Of a stretch of 53,855 nt of DNA, positions 48,101 through 53,855 are shown piece by piece. Origin of the DNA: Armatimonadetes bacterium CG2_30_59_28. GTDB taxonomy: Bacteria; Armatimonadota; Abditibacteriia; CG2-30-59-28. The notes beneath the pieces were generated by a model. The model worked only from the letters and a program-made list of their open reading frames with translations, searched no databases and was not told where the DNA came from. The position numbers and the translations under genes are program-made. The stretch spans positions 1-53,855 of the forward strand of contig MNXM01000035.1 in NCBI GenBank assembly GCA_001872605.1, read 5' to 3'. Each line of letters opens with the position of its first letter. Position 1 is the stretch's first letter.

Positions 48101-50259
48101 CATTGCTCAAGATTGGGTTGGTTGACCCGCCAGCCACGACGCAAATCCTCGTAAATGCGGAACTCGACCAGAGCCTCCAAAGCCTTGAGGTTTCGGCGCG
48201 CGGCTCCTGAAAAACGCCCGACTTCCTTTGCATAGGCTTCCTGGGGAAGGGCAAGGATGCCCACGGTGCGCGAGGCGATGTCGGTGTGATCGAGAGCGCC
48301 TTCATCCGGGAGTGCGTTGTAGATCGCAGACCGGAGGCGGGCAACTTCGACGAAATCGTTGAAGTGCCCGGCTTGTAGCGAGGCATCCTGGCGGTTGTCA
48401 GTGAAACTGAGGAGCTTGCGCGCCTCTTCCTCCACGGAGGCTTCACGCCGGAGGTGAGAGATTGCGGAGATGGACAGCAAAGTGGTGGCGGTACTGCGGC
48501 CTTCACTGCTGAGGCGGGACAGCTTACGAAAATCGTCTCGGTCGCGACGCGTGTAGACGACGCCACAATGCAGGCAGGTGAGAAACGGACGCGGCAGGAA
48601 CCAACATTGCACTGTGCCCGTCTCCGGCCCGTCTGTGACAGTTCCATCCGCCCGAACATGCAGACGGCGTGGGATGAACTCCCGGAAATCAGACTTGACA
48701 CTGCCTCGACCGGACTTGTTGAAGTTGAACCAACCATCGGGGAGTGAATCCTCGTCGGACTCCGACCAGAGGGGCGCATCCGGGTCGGTGTCCAGCAATA
48801 GGTAGCCCTCGCGCCGCCCGCCATAGGGCTCGGAAAAGGAAGCCAGCGGAGAGCGCGGTCGGACATGACGTTCTTTCTCGCTCCACTCGCCGAGGCAATA
48901 CTCCTGTCCACACTCCCGGCAGAACACCAAGGGAAACAGCAGTCGATCTCCGCCATCGCCCGGAGCATAGTGTTGTCCATCAAGTGTCAGCAGGCGACCT
49001 GAGGGAGCCTCCAGAGTCGTGTACACCGCTCCGCCTTGCGAGATGAACTGATGGAGTTTGAAAGCAAAAGGGTGGGACCCGTCCGATGAATTTGTGACTT
49101 CACTGCCGATGCGGAACATCTCGCGGAGCCGTTTCTCGCATACCACGACGTCCACGCCTGTTGCTGCGGCAAGTTGCTCCGCGCCATACCTGAGGCTGAT
49201 CGGCGTTCTGCGTGTGAGGATTCCTTCTTCTTCGATGATGCCAAATGTATCCTCAATCCACGCAGACAGTGGATTGGAGCTAAACTCGTCCCACGAGGGC
49301 GAAGACGTCGGGACATTCAGGGCAGCAGTCAACTCAGCGGCAGTGGGCGGTGTGGGACGCGGGATAGTTCGGCGTAGAGATTCCTCGATGACGTTGTCGG
49401 GCTTCACCGTGACGCCGAAAATCTTGCTTGCGACCTCTGCGACCGCCTTGCGGCGTTCGACACGCGTGCCACCCGCGACCATCGTCGCGCTGGTGCCGAT
49501 GCAGATCAGGTCGGCGTTGCCGCATCTTTCGCGCACGCGCCGCGCCAGCATCGCGACGTCCGCGCCCTGCCTCCCGCGATAGGTGTGCAACTCATCCAAC
49601 ACAAGGAATTGCAGCGCAGAGGCCGCCCGGTCCACGAACGCGCGCTCATCGGGACGGGTGAGGATGTATTCGAGCATCACGTAATTCGTCAACAGTATGT
49701 GCGGCGGGTTCTCCCTGATTGCAGCCTTCGCCGTGTCACTCTCCTGCCCGGTGTATCGTTTGAAGGTCACCGGACAGGGACTGCCGCAAAGATTTGCAGC
49801 GTAGGCTTCGAGAGCCTTCTGCTGCGAGTTGATGAGCGCATTCATCGGATAGCAGATGATTGCGCGAACCGTCTTCTCTTCAGGTCTGTGTTTCAGAACG
49901 TGATCGAAAATCGGGATGATATAGGTCAGGCTCTTGCCCGATCCGGTGCCGGTGGTCAATACGAAATGCTCGTGTTGTTGAGCCGCCAGAATTGCTTCGT
50001 GTTGGTGCCGGTGGAGGCGGGTGTCTCCGAAGATGGCGCTGCATAGAGGATGCAGAATTCCCTGAGCCGTCAGGTCGGAAACGGTAGGCCCCGATTCGTA
50101 GGCAGGATTGAGCTGGAGGAGCGCCTCGGGCCAGAGAGCGCCCTCTTCCAGACGTTTAGACACGAAGTTTTCAATGCGGAGATCGCGAATTCGCAGGAAG
50201 CTGTGAACGTATGATGAGTATTCCTGAATGACCTGCTTGCGCAGGGCAAAAGCATCCAT
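45121..50259 (-). CDS. DEAD/DEAH-box helicase with DUF1998 and C-terminal nuclease-like domain (DruE/DrmA-B-like)
   Basis: 1712 residues. Helicase motif [10 protein letters not shown] (102-110), motif II DELH (222-225), SATMVAGG, and in the second RecA domain [15 protein letters not shown] and [13 protein letters not shown] (about 1000). Zinc-type cysteine pairs occur at [17 protein letters not shown] and CEHCDALLD. The DUF1998/MZB region (about 1400-1600) carries [12 protein letters not shown]. The last 90 residues hold CCPDFFYDD and [11 protein letters not shown], as in Vsr/PD-(D/E)XK nuclease-like tails. A single protein combining YprA-like helicase and DUF1998 is typical of Druantia DruE and of the DISARM DrmA/DrmB functions. 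With the DrmD and methylase genes downstream it forms an antiphage system. It is the only core gene of the locus that looks intact. Confidence 0.88.
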   Translation of the reverse strand: MDAFALRKQVIQEYSSYVHSFLRIRDLRIENFVSKRLEEGALWPEALLQLNPAYESGPTVSDLTAQGILHPLCSAIFGDTRLHRHQHEAILAAQQHEHFVLTTGTGSGKSLTYIIPIFDHVLKHRPEEKTVRAIICYPMNALINSQQKALEAYAANLCGSPCPVTFKRYTGQESDTAKAAIRENPPHILLTNYVMLEYILTRPDERAFVDRAASALQFLVLDELHTYRGRQGADVAMLARRVRERCGNADLICIGTSATMVAGGTRVERRKAVAEVASKIFGVTVKPDNVIEESLRRTIPRPTPPTAAELTAALNVPTSSPSWDEFSSNPLSAWIEDTFGIIEEEGILTRRTPISLRYGAEQLAAATGVDVVVCEKRLREMFRIGSEVTNSSDGSHPFAFKLHQFISQGGAVYTTLEAPSGRLLTLDGQHYAPGDGGDRLLFPLVFCRECGQEYCLGEWSEKERHVRPRSPLASFSEPYGGRREGYLLLDTDPDAPLWSESDEDSLPDGWFNFNKSGRGSVKSDFREFIPRRLHVRADGTVTDGPETGTVQCWFLPRPFLTCLHCGVVYTRRDRDDFRKLSRLSSEGRSTATTLLSISAISHLRREASVEEEARKLLSFTDNRQDASLQAGHFNDFVEVARLRSAIYNALPDEGALDHTDIASRTVGILALPQEAYAKEVGRFSGAARRNLKALEALVEFRIYEDLRRGWRVNQPNLEQCGLLQMDYLDLEEVCAEHSLWTDHLLLAQANAGKRLFVVRALLNYMRHSLAISAECLRPDRFEALKRRIREALKEPWTFDENEFLRAVPRFRPPDSNGDWGSENSLSPRSALGRFLRNKETWGLTANLSEGDYAPLPETLVVALRGAHFLVEVDEETGVQLRSDCLMWKRGTATTVEPDPVRSRRLQGNRDRAVEREVNTFFRDFYVRTANHLADMEGREHTGQTSKEDREDRETRFRDGLLACLFCSPTMELGIDIRDLNVVHMRNVPPTPANYAQRSGRAGRSGQPAFIATYCSVGSGHDQYFFRRREQMVAGSVAPPRLDLGNEDLIRAHVHAVWLSETGLRLGNSLTEALDTSNVVENYPLHANIAEHTQLSESRRRECRDACHRILQSCPEAVTGNWHSDEWLETVLRNTPKEFDAACNRWREMFAAADHQLAEARAFIDRSHQTRIARQEVDEARQREREALRQKDVLCCTNTKSFESDFYPYRYLASEGFLPGYNFPRLPVRAFVPTRGKEGDFISRARFLALNEFGPRNIIYHEGEKYRVVRSLLPPGTAEGRFTRAKLCVVCGYFHDDQSLKKDRCEHCDALLDGDNCQFVDKLFEMTTVSTQRANSITSDEEERVRTGYEITTHFRFPPDADRRLRATVEDAHGHALLELTYVPAATLWRINHKWRRGVQDGFTFDPTKGVWGKRPDDEEDNALDAGVQTVHTGVRVYVHDTRNLLLIHAPQGESFPEERLCALQFALKRGIETVFQVEDSELASERIGKEAQRGILLYEAAEGGAGVLNRLVDEAGALERVAAAALDVCHFDAEGNDLRAAKDGGGMDDACARACYDCLLSYTNQMDHPLINRHAVRDLLLQLLGSVTRRGHGGRNYQAHYEWLRSLTDTRSELERKFLDHLYRSNRRLPDHAQRNLEDYPCCPDFFYDDGRACAFCDGSVHDSAEQQAEDRRVRADLEDGGYRVVVIRYDQDIEAQVGRYADVFGEGKTAA

Positions 50260-50548
50260 GCCAGTGTCACCCAGTAGTGTCGCTCAGTTATTCGCAACGG
50301 CTATATGATGCGAGAGCCTTCGATACGGGCCGCCAGTGATTCGGCGGAACCATGCAGCACCGTCCGATCAACGTGCCCAGGACGAAACGTCGAGATTATA
50401 GTGGGTTTGCGGTAACAATCCAAAGAGTATCAGGCAGTAGCCCTGCACTCCCCGAAAGTAACCTTTCGTCAAAACGTAACATTCGACGGATGAGGACCTT
50501 GCCGACACCTTCGCTGCCGGAGACGTGACCCCAACCACGGTGACGGCA
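50260..50548. other. Upstream region of the helicase gene
   Basis: About 290 bases without a gene. It should carry the promoter of the minus-strand defence operon, but I could not pick a convincing -35/-10 pair. GTAACATTCG-like AT-richer patches occur near 50465-50490. Confidence 0.35.
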
Positions 50549-50709
50549 GGTGCATCCCGGAATTACGGCAAAGCGGATACATCGACTTTGTCACCGTAGG
50601 GTAAAGCTCCAGCTTTGTCAGTGGCAGACCTTTTCCCCGCAATTTCAGTGTGCATCTGACAAAGCTGGAGCTTTATCCTACGGCAATCTTCGTAATTCCG
50701 GGATGCACC
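50549..50709. repeat. MITE-like element with different ends and the type B inner palindrome
   Basis: 161 bases. The outer inverted repeats are perfect over 19 bases (GGTGCATCCCGGAATTACG at 50549-50567 and its complement at 50691-50709). Inside lies GTAGGGTAAAGCTCCAGC ... AGCTGGAGCTTTATCCTAC, the palindrome also found in the type B elements at 12083 and 14748, which have unrelated ends. Confidence 0.85.
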
Positions 50710-50718
50710 CCATGACCT

Positions 50719-51276
50719 CTACCTCAGTCTGTACCGATCAAACTGTGCCGACAGTATCTTCTGCAGGTCCGGGGCGTAGTTGAGGTGGTTCAACCGGATG
50801 ATGCCTTTGGTGTCGATGACCACCAGATGGGGAATGGTCTGCACTTTGTATGCTTCAGCAACCTCGGCCTTCGTGTCCAGCAGTACGGGGAAAGTCAGCT
50901 TGAACTCTGCAATGCCTTTCGGGACCGCCATCTTCGCAAAGGGTCCATCCAGATTGACGGAGAAAATCTGCACACCCCTGTTCTTGTAGTGCTTGTGCAG
51001 TTTCTCCAGGTCCTTCACCACAGACCGACACGGGATGCACGTGAAGCGACCGAAGTCGAGCAGCACCACTTTCTTGCCGCGGTAATTGCTGAGTTTGTAA
51101 GTCTTCCCGTCGTAGCCCTTGAGAGTAAAGCGCGGAGCCGGCGCGCCAACCTTCAAGCCTCCGGCTTCTTCGGCGCGCAGGATGGACGGCAGGGCCAATA
51201 GAGGAATCAACACGACCAGAACGTGCAGGGGTCGGCTGGGTGACGCGACGAACCTGGGAATCCTTTGAACCATCAT
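50719..51276 (-). CDS. TlpA-like thioredoxin-fold protein
   Basis: 185 residues. An N-terminal signal or anchor ([19 protein letters not shown]) is followed by a TlpA/AhpC-TSA domain: [37 protein letters not shown] with an active CxxC (CIPC), the cis-proline segment [14 protein letters not shown]. It is an exported thiol-disulfide oxidoreductase in the cell envelope. ATG 51276 overlaps the stop of the preceding gene (ATGA) with GGAGGGGGG upstream, so it is translationally coupled and the last gene of a five-gene operon. In this context it may supply reducing power to the ArsF/ArsG-like proteins (inference). Confidence 0.88.
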   Translation of the reverse strand: MMVQRIPRFVASPSRPLHVLVVLIPLLALPSILRAEEAGGLKVGAPAPRFTLKGYDGKTYKLSNYRGKKVVLLDFGRFTCIPCRSVVKDLEKLHKHYKNRGVQIFSVNLDGPFAKMAVPKGIAEFKLTFPVLLDTKAEVAEAYKVQTIPHLVVIDTKGIIRLNHLNYAPDLQKILSAQFDRYRLR

Positions 51277-52076
51277 TTTCCGCAACACCCCCCTCCGCTC
51301 CTAAAAGGACTAAGTAGTGCATCATACAGGGCATCCGGCGTTGTTGGCCCGGACAACTTCCCGGCGACGCGCGCCGGAGCGAAGATGAAATGGATCGTCG
51401 CTTCCTCCACCTCCGTTTCCAGTTTGAAGCGAGAGAAAATGTCTTTCGCCTGAGGGTCCGCTGGATCGGCGACGACCACTGCCGCGACATCCTTCATGCG
51501 ATCCTCCTCCGCCAGTTGGCGCGCCGCGTCCAGTGACTCGGCGTTGTGCCGGGTTGCCTGGCTCTGCACACAGAGCAACACCGCCTTCCCCTCCTGCAAT
51601 GCCTTGAGTGTCTCGGCCAACTTTGCTCCGGCGAGGCTCTCCTGCAATTGCTTCTCATCCGGCGGCGTGTACGGGAAATGCTTCACCAACGCGCCATTAG
51701 GCGCGAAGACAAGGATCAGGGGCATGGGGGCGTAGTCGAGATTGTACCGCTCCACAAATGCGCGCTCCTTCTTCGCGGTCACGTCCAGTTGGTACAGGAG
51801 CACTTTCTTCTGCCACTCAGGGCTCTCCTTCAACTTCGAGAACAAGGTTTGCGTCGCCTCAATGTCGGTCTCCTTTCCCCGGTATACGTGGACCAAAGCG
51901 TGTTTCCCTTCCTTTTCGGCCTGCTCCAGTATCGCAAGGGCGGTTGCAGAAGGCGGTTCCTGTCCTCCTTTCCCATCGGGTTTTGGGTCCTGCGCGGCCC
52001 AACCGCAACCGCAGAGGAATACCAACCCCACAAAGACCCGTTGACCGAACGCTGCGCGTAGTTTGTTACCAAGCAT
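51273..52076 (-). CDS. Exported thioredoxin-fold protein with two domains
   Basis: 267 residues with a signal peptide ([20 protein letters not shown]). Two thioredoxin-like segments follow: one around [20 protein letters not shown] and [18 protein letters not shown] (cis-proline type, without CxxC), the second around [20 protein letters not shown]. It ends in GGGCCGK, a vicinal cysteine pair. The lack of a classical CxxC suggests a binding or scaffold role, or that the terminal CC pair is the working thiol; such CC tails can bind arsenite-like soft metals. The ATG follows AAGGAGTACGAA. It lies 18 bases after arsG-like. Not a recognised named family. Confidence 0.7.
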   Translation of the reverse strand: MLGNKLRAAFGQRVFVGLVFLCGCGWAAQDPKPDGKGGQEPPSATALAILEQAEKEGKHALVHVYRGKETDIEATQTLFSKLKESPEWQKKVLLYQLDVTAKKERAFVERYNLDYAPMPLILVFAPNGALVKHFPYTPPDEKQLQESLAGAKLAETLKALQEGKAVLLCVQSQATRHNAESLDAARQLAEEDRMKDVAAVVVADPADPQAKDIFSRFKLETEVEEATIHFIFAPARVAGKLSGPTTPDALYDALLSPFRSGGGCCGK

Positions 52077-52094
52077 TTCGTACTCCTTCCTTTC

Positions 52095-52778
52095 TCACAA
52101 AACCTCAAAGATATGCGCCAGCACAAAGTAGATGCCAATCACAACGAAGGCGACTCCCGTGACCGCACGCACGACGGATTCGACCTTCCCGATCTTCTGA
52201 ATCCACTCCCCCACCGCTCGCACACCCACAGCGAGAGCGCCGGCGATGATAACCACCGGCAATGCGGTGCCAACACCATAGATGATTGGGTACAGCAGGT
52301 GCGGTTGCTGTTTGACCGACAGCGGAATCAAGGAACCGAAGAACAACGCCGCCGAGACGGGACAGAAGGAAAGGGCAAACACAAACCCCAGAATCCCTGC
52401 CGCCGCCAGACCCCATTGTTCGGCACGAGACTGAATCCTTTCGCCCAATCCGCTCGAATACGTCGGCAGAGAGATCAGGTCGAGCAGTAGTGCTCCGGCC
52501 ACGATAAGCACGGGGCCGAGTAACTTGTTGAAATACTTCTGCAGAAACCCCGACGCCCCGGGGATCGACAGGAGTCCGGCCACAATCACCGCTGCCAACC
52601 CCGTGTACGCCGCCGCTCGCCCGAGGGTATACAATCCTCCCGCAATCAGCACCCGCCGGGGCTGTGTGACATCCCGCGCCAGGAAGCTGATCGCCACGAT
52701 GTTGCTCGCCAGCGGGCAGGGACCGATGGATGTCAAAATCCCAAGCCAGAGCGCGGAAACCACCGGAAGTGCATCCAC
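52095..52778 (-). CDS. arsG: ArsG/CcdA-family membrane permease
   Basis: 227 residues with six membrane helices of the DsbD/CcdA fold. The paired cysteines sit in helices 1 and 4: TSIGPCPLASNIVAI and ALSFCPVSAALFFGS, both C-P. This subgroup is named ArsG after the permease that exports reduced aromatic arsenicals in Shewanella; by fold it could equally pass electrons across the membrane as CcdA does. GTG 52778 shares its first base with the stop of the ArsF-like gene (TAGTG), so translation is coupled. The ArsE- and ArsF-like neighbours make the assignment reasonable; arsenic function is not demonstrated. Confidence 0.82.
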   Translation of the reverse strand: MDALPVVSALWLGILTSIGPCPLASNIVAISFLARDVTQPRRVLIAGGLYTLGRAAAYTGLAAVIVAGLLSIPGASGFLQKYFNKLLGPVLIVAGALLLDLISLPTYSSGLGERIQSRAEQWGLAAAGILGFVFALSFCPVSAALFFGSLIPLSVKQQPHLLYPIIYGVGTALPVVIIAGALAVGVRAVGEWIQKIGKVESVVRAVTGVAFVVIGIYFVLAHIFEVL

Positions 52779-53269
52779 TACGCTCCCGCCCCTTCCAGAA
52801 AAGTCGCCACTGCCTTCCGAACGTAGGACTTGAACTCATCCGGTTGCCTTAGCAACTCCCAGACGCGCTGCAGATTCTTGTGGCGAGTCTCACTCCCGTT
52901 GACGCGTTCCACCAGCACGAGCGACTTGGAGACGAGTTGGTAGTCCTGCACGAAGTGTTCGTTGCCCGGTTCTTCAACATTGACGACTCGCAGGCTCAGC
53001 CGGCCATCGCTGAGGGCTGACTCGAAGTTCTCCTCAATCGCCTCTCCGGACAATCGCTCAATCGTCACGCAGGAAGGGCAACGGAAGCTGGTGTGGAAGT
53101 AGTAGGCGACCACCTCCCGCTCGGGATGAACGCTTGCGTCTTTCTCGCTTTGCCCTCCGTTGAGCGAAACGTCGCCTTTGGTGTTCCTCAGTTCCTTCGC
53201 CGCAAGGACAACAAGACTCCCCGTAGCGAAGAGCAGGAGCGCGACTCCCGCGATTCTTTTCGCTTTCAT
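52778..53269 (-). CDS. arsF: ArsF-family (nitrophenyl compound nitroreductase subunit-like) protein
   Basis: 163 residues. An N-terminal membrane anchor or signal (KRIAGVALLLFATGSLVVLA) is followed by a thioredoxin-like domain beginning VVAYYFHTSFRCPSCVTIE, with CPSC as the redox pair, and ending in an LQRVWELLRQPDEFKSYV helix. It is named for ArsF of the arsEFG operon. The homology is to a small periplasmic thioredoxin-like protein, so direct nitroreductase activity is uncertain. ATG 53269 follows AAAGGAACGGCAC; the longer open frame upstream has no conserved content. It sits between the ArsE-like gene (29 bases) and arsG (1-base overlap). Confidence 0.8.
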   Translation of the reverse strand: MKAKRIAGVALLLFATGSLVVLAAKELRNTKGDVSLNGGQSEKDASVHPEREVVAYYFHTSFRCPSCVTIERLSGEAIEENFESALSDGRLSLRVVNVEEPGNEHFVQDYQLVSKSLVLVERVNGSETRHKNLQRVWELLRQPDEFKSYVRKAVATFLEGAGA

Positions 53270-53298
53270 GTGCCGTTCCTTTGTTGGGTGAGGAGTTA

Positions 53299-53676
53299 TC
53301 AGCTTACGGCGGCGAGGAGGGCAGCGCCTTTCTCGGCCACTTTGGCGATGTTCTCTTCCGTTACCGGGGAGCTGCCTTTCTCCATGCCCAAGTCCGTCAT
53401 CCGCAGATGCTGGAAGGTCACGAAGCCTGCCTGCTCGAGGCAGTTCTTCGCGCAGTCGAGTCCGCACCCGTCAATGGCGAGGATGTCCGACGCGGCTCGC
53501 GTGGTCTCCATGATGCCACTGATGCGTCCGCCAACACCGGCGAGACAGAACATTTTCCCCGCTCCTTCCCGCGTCAACTTCCGGGCCGCCTGGTCGGCGA
53601 TGCCGCCCACGTCGGCCGCCCCGGAACAGGCGAAAATAAGTTTCGGTCCCGCACAACAACTCTGTGCTTCTGCCAT
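53299..53676 (-). CDS. ArsE-like putative zinc-binding protein
   Basis: 125 residues rich in cysteine: QSCCAGPKLIFACSGAADVG at the start, KMFCLAGVGGR, then AIDGCGLDCAKNCLEQAGF. The C-S-G-x-A-D-V-G and D-G-C-x-x-D-C motifs define the putative zinc-binding family found with ArsF and ArsG. Cytoplasmic, no signal peptide. The start at ATG 53676 follows AAGGAGGAATTTGTC, a strong site. First gene of the five-gene operon that reads through arsF, arsG and two thioredoxin-fold genes. Metal or cluster binding is likely from the cysteines; the substrate is unproven. Confidence 0.8.
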   Translation of the reverse strand: MAEAQSCCAGPKLIFACSGAADVGGIADQAARKLTREGAGKMFCLAGVGGRISGIMETTRAASDILAIDGCGLDCAKNCLEQAGFVTFQHLRMTDLGMEKGSSPVTEENIAKVAEKGAALLAAVS

Positions 53677-53740
53677 GACAAATTCCTCCTTGTTTCCATT
53701 CTCCGTTGATGGATGAATCCACTGAAAAAAACTAAAGCTC

Positions 53741-53770
53741 CCGCAGAATACGCAGAAATCGCAGAAGAAA
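53741..53770. repeat. Fragment of an 'ACGCAGAAATCGCAGAAG' repeat upstream of the ArsE-like gene
   Basis: CCGCAGAATACGCAGAAATC followed by GCAGAAGAAA: a stretch of direct CGCAGA-A units resembling one arm of the palindromes that bracket the GxxExxY gene. No matching second arm was seen before the window ends. Confidence 0.35.
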
Positions 53771-53855
53771 AAGACCAGTGCATCCGTTCGTAAATTCTTC
53801 CCCATTAGACGCCGGATCGCTTCAGCGTCCGGTAGCTCACACAACTGACTACCGA

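Overview
The window reads as a stretch of GC-rich bacterial chromosome from an organism with anaerobic or facultative metabolism. No rRNA, tRNA or marker gene fixes the lineage. The best clue is the type IV pilin-like protein at 35488-36297: its [12 protein letters not shown] motif followed by a CLSNLKQ stretch is typical of Armatimonadota and a few related uncultured phyla (Hydrogenedentota, Sumerlaeota). Armatimonadota is my best guess, with low to moderate confidence.

Layout. The left edge (1-496) is the end of an ISAs1-type insertion sequence abutting a broken gene that resembles a hydrogenase maturation protease. From 873 to 8458 lies an energy-metabolism block: an ADP-forming acyl-CoA synthetase fused to a GNAT acetyltransferase, pyruvate:ferredoxin oxidoreductase, and a dihydroorotate dehydrogenase-like flavoprotein. 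Together these suggest pyruvate to acetyl-CoA to acetate with ATP formation and reduced ferredoxin. After an amidase remnant come cysH, a LOG-family gene and a secreted unknown. Then follows nfnAB (ferredoxin/NAD(P)H bifurcation), flanked by two inverted copies of a MITE-like repeat. 15096-18942 carries a TPR/transmembrane/acidic-tail protein, driven by a perfect consensus sigma-70 promoter, and a HEAT-repeat protein. 18989-32624 is mostly housekeeping: small membrane proteins, an SGNH hydrolase, miaB, RNase G/E, a PhnP-like hydrolase, YjbQ, a heterodimeric ABC exporter, and a glutamine synthetase-family/nitrilase/phosphoesterase operon. 32649-37008 is an iron block (feoA, feoB, a small Cys-containing membrane protein, a DtxR-like regulator) with a pilin-like gene inside it.

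37314-50259 is a decaying antiphage-defence locus related to DISARM and Druantia. It has a 1712-residue DEAD/H helicase with DUF1998 and a C-terminal nuclease-like domain (intact), a DrmD-type SNF2 helicase split by a MITE, and an Eco57I-class adenine methylase whose N-terminus has been replaced by a GxxExxY nuclease-fold gene bracketed by palindromes. An aspartic protease/DUF5678-like pair sits between the two helicases. The defence genes also carry several palindromes that are read through in frame. The right end (50719-53676) is a five-gene minus-strand operon of ArsE/ArsF/ArsG-like proteins plus two thioredoxin-fold proteins.

The most unusual content is the hierarchy of palindromic repeats. 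One set of terminal inverted repeats carries two different inner palindromes, one inner palindrome is shared by two different terminal repeat types, and a third palindrome type brackets the GxxExxY gene. Several of these repeats have demonstrably rewired or broken the defence genes.
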